NCBI GenBank assembly: GCA_051006995.1 | Contig: JBPCSQ010000016.1 | Coordinates: forward strand, 62,001 to 126,000 | Direction of reading: 5' to 3' | Source of the DNA: JAIQGF01 sp051006995 | Lineage (GTDB): Bacteria > Acidobacteriota > Terriglobia > Terriglobales > Acidobacteriaceae | Length of the DNA: 64,000 nt | The notes under the pieces: model-generated | Seen by the model: only the letters and a program-made list of their open reading frames with translations | Database searches by the model: none | Told to the model about the DNA's origin: nothing | Position numbers and translations under genes: made by a program | Shown: positions 34,591 to 41,344 of the stretch, piece by piece | Layout of the letters: every line of letters starts with the position of its first letter | Position numbering within the stretch: position 1 is the first letter of the stretch

Positions 34591-35262
34591 TTACCGAACC
34601 GGCTTATCCGTCTTCGACCCTGGCTTCAGCCCGGCGTGCTGGCGGGCACGCGCCAGCAACTGCTCCACCTCGGCGCGCCGCGGCGTGTTGGGATTTTGTT
34701 TGAGGAACATCTCCCAGGCGGCGATAGCGCCGGCAAAGTCCGTTTTGCCCTGGAAACGTACCATGCCGAGATTGAACAGCGCGTTCTCGTGAGCGGGATT
34801 GGTCTTCAGCACCCGCTGCAACTGCTCGATGGCCGTGTCGGCGTCGCCCAGATAGAAGTACGACGTGCCCATGTCGGTGCGCACGTTGGGATTTTCCCTG
34901 GCTGCCAGCGACTTCTTGTAGTACTCGATCGCGTCCTGGAAGAGCTGCGTGTCGTAATAGGCGTCGCCAACTTTCGCCAGCAGTTCAGGATCGTTCGGCG
35001 TCTGCTTCAACTGCGCCAGCAGCGGCTCAGCCTGTTTTTCCGCCATGCGCCTCATTTGCTCGGGCGTGGGCTGGGCGCTGGTCTCCGCGGCCCCCGCAGG
35101 AGCCGCGGCCGGAGTCGCCGCCGTCGGACGAGCCGCCGATACTGCTCCGGCCGATCCGCGCAGCAGATAACCGACGGCCACGCCCAACAACAGGCAGATG
35201 ATCGCCAGGATGTAGGCCTGGGTGCTGCTCCACAGGTCCGAAGTCGCACGTTCGCCGTTCAT
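34591..35262 (-). CDS. Membrane-anchored TPR protein
   Basis: 223 residues from ATG 35262, which follows GGGGGAAC; the upstream in-frame extension is not supported. One membrane helix (AYILAIICLLLGVAVGYLL) near the N-terminus is followed by an Ala/Pro linker and three TPR units: 'ELLAKVGDAYYDTQLFQDAIEYYKKSL', 'VRTDMGTSYFYLGDADTAIEQLQRVLK', 'ALFNLGMVRFQGKTDFAGAIAAWEMFLK'. Similar to CcmH/NrfG-type or tetratricopeptide scaffold proteins. It is divergent from the pilin operon, so a role in pilus assembly is possible but not shown. Confidence 0.82.
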   Translation of the reverse strand: MNGERATSDLWSSTQAYILAIICLLLGVAVGYLLRGSAGAVSAARPTAATPAAAPAGAAETSAQPTPEQMRRMAEKQAEPLLAQLKQTPNDPELLAKVGDAYYDTQLFQDAIEYYKKSLAARENPNVRTDMGTSYFYLGDADTAIEQLQRVLKTNPAHENALFNLGMVRFQGKTDFAGAIAAWEMFLKQNPNTPRRAEVEQLLARARQHAGLKPGSKTDKPVR

Positions 35263-35580
35263 GAGTTCCCCCGCTTGGAAGAGTATCTGGTTCCATGATC
35301 GCAGCCGACTGACCGAGCGCCGTGTGACGTTCATCACGGGAAAACGTGACGTTTAACCCCTCGTTTTTCTGCGCCGGCACAGCCCAATCGAATCCAGTCG
35401 CGGCCGAGTTTGTCGCATCTTGCACCGCGGCCGGCTGCGCCGTCTCACATATATCTGGCGTATCGAATTGAGACGCGCGAGAGCCCCGCCCCCTCACTCA
35501 ACTGTATTATTTTCAGGTACTTACTCCTGACCTTTTGTGGCGTGCAACGTGCACCTGTTCATTACGCAAGGACTAGCACC

Positions 35581-36153
35581 ATGCACCTTGACGCGCGCAA
35601 ACAACGGACTCGCGGCTTTACGACGCTGGAACTGCTGATGGCAGCGTCGATGATGCTGGTGGTGACCACGCTGGCCGTACCGGCCGTGCTGGGGACCATC
35701 AAGGACGCACAACTGCGTTCCACCGCGATTAGTCTGTCGGGACTGTTGCAGCGCGCCCGCATGAAAGCCGCTGCCACCAATACCGACTACCCGGTGCGCG
35801 TCACCACTCTGAATGGCGCGACGGTGGTCTATATCGACAGCAACAACAACAGCCAGTTGGACGCTTCCGAGCAGAGCTCGCTGCTCTCGCTCCCGCGCAA
35901 TATTGTTTTCGACACCGCCGGCCCGGCCATGAGCCTGGGCTTCGGCACGGCCGTGCTGTCGCTGCCCGGGTTCGATTCCCGCGGTCTTCCCTGCAACCCC
36001 AGCGGCGGTTCCTGCACGTTTGCCCAGGGCACCGGCTTTTATTACTACCTTCGCCAGGACAGGATTTTCACCACCTCGACGTGGGCGGCGGTTTCGGTTT
36101 CGCCGGCCGGCCGCATCAAGGTGTGGTCGTACACCGGCACCGCATGGCAGTAG
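35581..36153 (+). CDS. Minor pseudopilin, GspH/FimT type
   Basis: 190 residues. A class III signal with cleavage at G|FTTLELLMAASMMLVVTTLAVP: Phe at mature +1, Glu at +5 and a hydrophobic helix. It is processed by prepilin peptidase. The globular part is long for FimT and contains two Cys near 'GLPCNPSGGSCTF'. It heads an operon of four pilin-like genes with gaps of 8, 8 and 1 bases. Such minor pilins prime and cap type IV pili or type II secretion pseudopili. Confidence 0.85.
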   Translation: MHLDARKQRTRGFTTLELLMAASMMLVVTTLAVPAVLGTIKDAQLRSTAISLSGLLQRARMKAAATNTDYPVRVTTLNGATVVYIDSNNNSQLDASEQSSLLSLPRNIVFDTAGPAMSLGFGTAVLSLPGFDSRGLPCNPSGGSCTFAQGTGFYYYLRQDRIFTTSTWAAVSVSPAGRIKVWSYTGTAWQ

Positions 36154-36161
36154 GAGCCGCA

Positions 36162-36725
36162 ATGCAGTGGAAGCAGGACAAATCGCGGCAACATGGGCTG
36201 ACGCTGATCGAAACCATGATCGCGCTCACCGTGCTCTCCATCGGCATGATGGCCATGGGCAGCCTGCTGATGACCTCCATTGCCAGCGACACGCGCAATA
36301 CCACCGACACGCGAGGAACGCTGGTGGCGCAAATGGTGATGGAACAGATCGCCGCCAAATCCCTCGGCAGTTCTTTCACCTTGACGGACTGCAATCCTTC
36401 CGGCGCGACCACCTGGACGCTGAACACCACGGGCGCCGCTTCGCCGGGTGCGGGCGCGAATCTCGATAGCAACGGCAATATTGATTTCACGCAGTCTTAC
36501 ACCACGCTGACCACCAATTCGCCGGGCTACGCCATGCTCTTTGTCACTTGCGGCTCGGCCACCAGCAATGCCGCCGTCTATGACGTGCGCTGGAATGTGC
36601 AGACCCTGAATACCTACAGCGTTCAAGTCACCGTGGCCGCCCGGCAGACGGCGGTCACCACCGACGGCACTCTTTTGCGGTACTTCTCTCCTCCGGTCAC
36701 GCTCAAGACGGTGACGGGACAGTGA
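36162..36725 (+). CDS. pilV: Minor pilin, PilV type
   Basis: 187 residues from ATG 36162 with TAGGAG upstream. Prepilin cleavage site G|LTLIETMIALTVLSIGMMAMGSL, followed by the typical PilV opening. The globular region has two Cys ('LTDCNPSGATTW', 'LFVTCGSATS') that could pair. It is the second gene of the minor-pilin operon; the next gene starts within a few bases of its stop (a GTG overlaps the stop, and an ATG lies 8 bases on). Confidence 0.83.
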   Translation: MQWKQDKSRQHGLTLIETMIALTVLSIGMMAMGSLLMTSIASDTRNTTDTRGTLVAQMVMEQIAAKSLGSSFTLTDCNPSGATTWTLNTTGAASPGAGANLDSNGNIDFTQSYTTLTTNSPGYAMLFVTCGSATSNAAVYDVRWNVQTLNTYSVQVTVAARQTAVTTDGTLLRYFSPPVTLKTVTGQ

Positions 36726-36733
36726 GGCGGCGA

Positions 36734-37540
36734 ATGAAACGCAACCGCCAGCGCGGTTTTTCGATGCTCGAGATCGTAGTGGTCATCGCCATCGTGATGA
36801 TCGTGATGGCGGTGGTCTTCGGGCAGATGTGGCTGTTCCAGAAAACGGCCCGCCGCGAGCAGACCAAGATTGACCTGACGCAGGAATCGCGCGCCTTCCT
36901 CGATCAGATTGTCCGCGACCTGCACCAGGCCGGCTATCCCAACGGTTCCATGTACGGCTCGGGCGTGCTGAACGCCACGCCGCAAAACGATTCGCGGTAC
37001 GCATCGGGCCTGGTGAAGTTTTCTTATACCGACTTGTGGTTTGAAGGCGATGTGGATGATGACGGCCAGGTAGAAAGCGTTCGCTATACGCTGCAGGCGG
37101 ACGCCAACGGCAATTGCCCTTGCACTATTGCGCGCAGCGTGGTGGTCAAGCTGAACAACACGGCGCCGATGTCGCAAGCCACTAACTACAGCACTTCGCT
37201 GGAGAACGTCGTGAACAGCGCCGGTTCCGGCGGCACCGGGACCAATGGATCGCTCACGATTACCGGCAACAGCATGGTGCGCAACGCCAGCGGGTCCATG
37301 GTCAGCACCAGCAACGACAGCCTGTACTCCGCCTACGAAGGGGCGTACCTGTTCGTCGCCTACGATGCCAGCGGCAATACCGTTTCGCCAACCGACATCG
37401 CGACGAATCCCACGGCCCTGGCCAGCATTCGTACCATCCAGATCACGCTCAACGTGCTGGCCTCCAGTTCGGCCTACGATCTCCAGAATAACTACCGCCC
37501 GGCGGTATCCATGACGGCGGCGGCACGGCTGTACAACTGA
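36734..37540 (+). CDS. pilW: Minor pilin, PilW type
   Basis: 268 residues from ATG 36734 (GAGG upstream; GTG 36722 is the overlapping alternative). Cleavage site G|FSMLEIVVVIAIVMIVMAVVFGQMW. Then 'RREQTKIDLTQESRAFLDQIVRDLHQAGYP', a classic PilW/GspJ helix. The head domain contains 'CPCTIARSVVVKLNN'. PilW with PilV and PilX forms the priming complex of type IV pili. The next gene, pilX-like, starts one base after the stop. Confidence 0.83.
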   Translation: MKRNRQRGFSMLEIVVVIAIVMIVMAVVFGQMWLFQKTARREQTKIDLTQESRAFLDQIVRDLHQAGYPNGSMYGSGVLNATPQNDSRYASGLVKFSYTDLWFEGDVDDDGQVESVRYTLQADANGNCPCTIARSVVVKLNNTAPMSQATNYSTSLENVVNSAGSGGTGTNGSLTITGNSMVRNASGSMVSTSNDSLYSAYEGAYLFVAYDASGNTVSPTDIATNPTALASIRTIQITLNVLASSSAYDLQNNYRPAVSMTAAARLYN

Positions 37541-37541
37541 T

Positions 37542-39131
37542 ATGAAGATGTATGCACAACCCGGAAAGCGGTCCGAGCGCGGCATCGCCTTGCTGCTCTG
37601 CCTGTTTGCTCTCCTGCTGCTGTCCGCCGTCGGCCTGAGCATGGCCTTCATGTCGGACACCGAGACCGCCATCAACCGCAATTATCGCGATTCGCAGTCG
37701 GCTTACTTCGGCGCGGCTGCCGGCATTCAGGAAGCCAAAGAGCGCCTCATGTCTTCCGCTGCCGATGCCGTGACACCGCCCTCAACGCTTCCCTCTACCA
37801 GCGCCACCACCGGCGTGATTTACATCCTGAATCCTGGTACGGGTGGGGCCTCCGTCATCCAGCCCTGGACCGCCGGCAATACTTACTTCGACACCGAACT
37901 GTGTCACGAAAATTTTCCCGGTCTAAGCCTCACCAACGTCGGCGCCCGCACCGCGTGCGCCACCGCGCCTTCCGGGACGTACTACACCACGGTCACGAGC
38001 AGTTCGCCCTCGCAAGGGACTTCCGGTGCGCTGACCTACAAGTGGGTCCGGATCACACAGAAAGTCAACAGCTCCGCCGTGACGGATACTTCGCTGAGCA
38101 GCTCGTTCTTTGCCAGCGGCAGCAACTCCACCAGCAATACCATCCCGGTTTGCTGGGACGGCTCACACCAGGCGCCGCTCCCTACCGGCTACACCAGTTG
38201 TGACACGCTCTCGCCGCCGGCCAATGGCGCATTGATGCACACCGTGTATCGCGTTGCCGCGCTGGCGGTGGGAACAGCCGGTTCGCGGCGCATGGCGGTC
38301 GAGGAGGTCGCGCTCGACCCGCCATTCATGACGAACGCCGCCGTAGACTCGCAGGATCACGTCACCCTGAACGGGTCTCTGCTGGTCAACGGCTACGACT
38401 ATTGTTCTTGTGACTGCACCCTCAGCGGCACCGGCAGCAACCAGACCGCCACCTGTAGCAGCCGCGCTGGCACGACCTGCGACACCAGCCGGTACGCCAT
38501 CTATGCCTCCGGCAGCGTGGACCAGCCTACCGGCAACGAAACCATCGTCGCGGGCACCGGTCCCATTGCCGAGAACCAGCCGTGGACGTACGACATCCTC
38601 TCGCTGATTGACCGGTACAACTCGCAAGCCGGCGCTGTGAATGTGACTGGCTCTCCTTACAGCTGGAGTTGCACCACGTCCAGCACCGCGCTGAACGGAC
38701 TAACTTGTGGTACGCAGAGCGGTCAGACGCTGGGCGTTCCTCCGGCCTTTCCCCCCACTCCGCCCTCCAACCCGGCAGCCGACCCGAGCCTGGGCACGCC
38801 GACGTCGCAGATCACTTACGTTCCGGGGAACTTGCAGCTCACCGGCAACAGCGTCGGCAGCGGCGTATTGCTCGTCAACGGCGATCTGGATATTCACGGT
38901 GGTTTCCAGTTCTACGGACTCGTCATCGTGCGCGGCGTCATCAAGTTCACCGGCGGCGGCTCGCAAAGCACCAACATCTACGGCGCTGTCCTGGCTGGAC
39001 AGGAGTCGCTGGTGGACAACAGCCTGGGTGGCAGCGCCAACATTTATTTCAATAGATGCGCGGTGGCCAGTGCCGCCGGCCAGAATAGCGGCCCACTTCG
39101 CAAATTGAGTTTCAAGGAAGTCATGTATTGA
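37542..39131 (+). CDS. pilX: PilX-like minor pilin with large Cys-rich head
   Basis: 529 residues, much larger than usual PilX (~170-200). The N-terminus 'RGIALLLCLFALLLLSAVGLSMAFMSDTETAINRNYRDSQSAYFGAAAGIQEAKERL' is the PilX_N motif with the Glu that marks the family. The head contains a cluster of cysteines (DYCSCDCTLSGTGS, 'SRAGTTCDT', 'SCTTSSTALNGLTCG') and a C-terminal beta-rich portion ('GVLLVNGDLDIHGGFQFYGLVIVRG') resembling polymer-forming beta-helix repeats. It may be a tip adhesin. No PilY1 is adjacent, so PilX may carry that part of the function. Confidence 0.8.
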   Translation: MKMYAQPGKRSERGIALLLCLFALLLLSAVGLSMAFMSDTETAINRNYRDSQSAYFGAAAGIQEAKERLMSSAADAVTPPSTLPSTSATTGVIYILNPGTGGASVIQPWTAGNTYFDTELCHENFPGLSLTNVGARTACATAPSGTYYTTVTSSSPSQGTSGALTYKWVRITQKVNSSAVTDTSLSSSFFASGSNSTSNTIPVCWDGSHQAPLPTGYTSCDTLSPPANGALMHTVYRVAALAVGTAGSRRMAVEEVALDPPFMTNAAVDSQDHVTLNGSLLVNGYDYCSCDCTLSGTGSNQTATCSSRAGTTCDTSRYAIYASGSVDQPTGNETIVAGTGPIAENQPWTYDILSLIDRYNSQAGAVNVTGSPYSWSCTTSSTALNGLTCGTQSGQTLGVPPAFPPTPPSNPAADPSLGTPTSQITYVPGNLQLTGNSVGSGVLLVNGDLDIHGGFQFYGLVIVRGVIKFTGGGSQSTNIYGAVLAGQESLVDNSLGGSANIYFNRCAVASAAGQNSGPLRKLSFKEVMY

Positions 39132-39140
39132 GGTGACGCG

Positions 39141-39671
39141 ATGCGAATCCTGCGTTTGAGCTTTGTATTCTCGATTGCAATATTGGTCGCGGCGCCGGCC
39201 GCTGCGCAGAGCGATGATTTAGCCGCCGTGGCTGCGGTCACTCGCGCCACAGCTCGCACCACGCATCACGTGGTCACCAATGACGAGATTCCGGCGCACC
39301 CGCCCGAAGCCAAGCCGGCTGCCGCCCAATCGGCGGGCCCGGCGCCTTCCGCGCCCAAAGCCGATTCCGACGGTGCTTCCGAAGCGTCCAAGCCGAGCGG
39401 CAAGCCGGTCGATCCCGATGTCGCCACCGCGATCGAGCAGATTCGCAAGCAGGAAACTGCCCTGAAGGAGAAGCTGAACCGTATCAAGGACAAGCTGGCC
39501 AACGAAGACGATGACTTCCGCCGCCAGATGTGGAGCGATGCCCTGGAAAATCAGAAGAACACGCTCGAACAGTTCCGCAAAGTGCGCGAAAAGCTCGAGC
39601 AGCAGGGACAAACTTCCGATTCGCAGGCGCAAGGTTCGGACAAGCCGCCGTCCTCGACGCCCACTTCGTAA
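39141..39671 (+). CDS. Secreted coiled-coil protein of the pilin operon
   Basis: 176 residues with a signal peptide (SFVFSIAILVAAPAAAQ). The middle is an Ala/Pro/Ser-rich stretch. The C-terminal half is a charged coiled coil (ATAIEQIRKQETALKEKLNRIKDKLANEDDDFRRQMWSDALENQKNT shortened here to its edges: starts ATAIEQIRK, ends RKVREKLEQQG). It begins 9 bases after the PilX stop, so it is in the operon. No family is recognised. Periplasmic scaffolding or pilus-complex support is a guess. Confidence 0.68.
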   Translation: MRILRLSFVFSIAILVAAPAAAQSDDLAAVAAVTRATARTTHHVVTNDEIPAHPPEAKPAAAQSAGPAPSAPKADSDGASEASKPSGKPVDPDVATAIEQIRKQETALKEKLNRIKDKLANEDDDFRRQMWSDALENQKNTLEQFRKVREKLEQQGQTSDSQAQGSDKPPSSTPTS

Positions 39672-39732
39672 GCCTTACTATGCCGTGACACAGCCAACCG
39701 CCATCGCCGCAGTACCCGAACCTGAGGCAACG

Positions 39733-40635
39733 ATGGCCGCGGTGTCACCTTCCCCATTTTCCGGCGCCGGAGCCACCCCGGAAGCTCACTATGCCCGGTT
39801 GTTGCTGATCACTTTCGATGACGCGCTCGGCGGAGACTTCATCATCCAAGCCCGCCTGAGCGGTTTCGATTGCGATGTCTGCCAGTTGCACCAGGCGCTG
39901 CCCTTCCTGGCCGGCGGCGCCTACGATGCAGTGCTGGTGGACGTGGCCGATGCAACCACCGGCATTCCATTCATCGAGGAGTTGCGCCGCCAGGGCACGA
40001 CCCGCCAGATTCCCGTCGCCGTCGTTGCCGATGCAGTGGTTTTGCAAAGCGCGTTCCGCTCCGGCGCCAGCTTCGGCATTCCGCGGCCCGTCACTTCCGA
40101 CCTGCTAAAGAACACGCTGGCCGCGATGTACCGCATTGCCATCGGCCAGCGCCGCCAGTACGCGCGCTATCCCGTCGAACTGCCGCTGGTCATGACGATC
40201 AAAGACACGACCATGGAAGCGAAAGCCACCGACGTAGGCTACGGCGGCCTGGCGCTGGTGGCGCCCATTCCGCTGGAAAAAGGGACGAGCGTGACCGTGC
40301 GGTTCACGCTCTCCGGGTTCAGCGAACCGATCATCGCCGTCGGCGAAATTCGCTGGACCGATCATCAGGGACGCGCCGGACTGTGTTTCACCACCCTGGC
40401 CGGCGCCGGCTCGCCCGCTCTCGATAGCTGGATCGCGCGCCGCCATGCGGGTACGCCCGATCCTGAACCTGCGGCCGCGGATGCGCCCGTCGCGCCCTGC
40501 CCCCGCCTGGCATCGTCGGCGGAGGCCGCCGCCGATCCGGCCCGTCGCACCGGACGCCTGCTGCTCGGCATCGTGCTCTTCGCCTTCTGCCTGTTTGTGA
40601 TTGGTTTCTGGATTTACGTCGCCACGACCAGCTGA
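39733..40635 (+). CDS. Receiver-like + PilZ domain protein with C-terminal membrane helix
   Basis: 300 residues from ATG 39733 (TGAGG upstream; a GTG at 39685 is possible). Residues ~15-140 are a receiver-like alpha/beta fold ('LLITFDDALGGDFIIQARL', 'DAVLVDVAD', 'QIPVAVVAD'); only one Asp of the usual acidic pocket is clear, so phosphorylation is doubtful. Residues ~145-245 are a PilZ domain with RxxxR in 'QRRQYARYPVELPL' and a second motif 'ATDVGYGGLAL', where the usual Ser of DxSxxG is Gly. The end is a single membrane helix (LLLGIVLFAFCLFVIGFWIYV). It probably links c-di-GMP to the upstream minor-pilin system. Confidence 0.8.
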   Translation: MAAVSPSPFSGAGATPEAHYARLLLITFDDALGGDFIIQARLSGFDCDVCQLHQALPFLAGGAYDAVLVDVADATTGIPFIEELRRQGTTRQIPVAVVADAVVLQSAFRSGASFGIPRPVTSDLLKNTLAAMYRIAIGQRRQYARYPVELPLVMTIKDTTMEAKATDVGYGGLALVAPIPLEKGTSVTVRFTLSGFSEPIIAVGEIRWTDHQGRAGLCFTTLAGAGSPALDSWIARRHAGTPDPEPAAADAPVAPCPRLASSAEAAADPARRTGRLLLGIVLFAFCLFVIGFWIYVATTS

Positions 40636-41241
40636 TTACATCCGCCGCAACGCGTCCTGCGCCAGCACCGTCGCCTTGCGGATCTTGGCGTCCTCAGTTT
40701 CCGGCCCGCCGATGCTCACCCGCAAGATTCGCTCGCCTTGCAGCACATACAGAGCCGCCCCGATACCGGTACCTGTCCAGTACGCTTCTTCGCCCACCCC
40801 GGCGACCGGCCGCAAACTCGAATGCTCCTCTTCGTTCTCTTCGCGCGCAGCGGCACGGGTCGACGGCTTTCCGCGCTCGGTCTTATCGTCTTGCTCCTCC
40901 GCAGAGGCGCGATGGTGGAATTTCTCGCTCCAGAATTTGCGTACCTTTGTTGCTCCCGGCGCTTGCTTCTGCCGGATTACTTCCAGGGCCACGGACTTGG
41001 AAAACGTCGGCGCGGTGTAAAAGCACTGGTAGACGTCGAATGCGCCATTGTTCTGCACATTCGGTTGGGTGGCGCGGAAGGCTTCGCCCTGCACGGCCTG
41101 AAACTCCGCCGAACTGACCAGGGAGCAGACATCCCTAGCGCCGTTGGCCGCGGCCTTTGCGGCCTTTTCCTGACCCACTGCCACGCCCGTCAGCAGAACA
41201 AGGACCGCGCAGAACTTTCCGAGCTTGCATTGCATATTCAT
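40636..41241 (-). CDS. Secreted hypothetical protein
   Basis: 201 residues with a signal peptide (FCAVLVLLTGVAVGQ). The mature part begins 'GARDVCSLVSSAEFQAVQGEAFRATQP', reminiscent of DUF3558-type secreted proteins in which a Cys-bearing helix is followed by 'VYQCFYTA'. The central part is highly charged (AEEQDDKTERGKPSTRAAAREENEEEH region), then 'GVGEEAYWTGTGIGAALYVLQGERILRVSIGG'. Function unknown. Its stop codon abuts the stop of the PilZ gene with no base between. The terminator at 41282 separates it from the large secreted protein upstream. Confidence 0.75.
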   Translation of the reverse strand: MNMQCKLGKFCAVLVLLTGVAVGQEKAAKAAANGARDVCSLVSSAEFQAVQGEAFRATQPNVQNNGAFDVYQCFYTAPTFSKSVALEVIRQKQAPGATKVRKFWSEKFHHRASAEEQDDKTERGKPSTRAAAREENEEEHSSLRPVAGVGEEAYWTGTGIGAALYVLQGERILRVSIGGPETEDAKIRKATVLAQDALRRM

Positions 41242-41281
41242 CCTCGCCTGCAGCCTATTTCATCACCAGCGTTGAACAAAG

Positions 41282-41309
41282 GGGTCGCCGGGATATTTTC
41301 CGGCGACCC
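41282..41309 (-). terminator. Hairpin after the BNR/FnIII gene
   Basis: GGGTCGCCGG / CCGGCGACCC, a perfect 10-bp stem with an eight-base A/T-rich loop, 35 bases downstream of the large secreted protein's stop. No long U-run follows. Confidence 0.6.
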
Positions 41310-41344
41310 AGAGGAAGGAGGAGGCGACCACTACAACATGGTTA

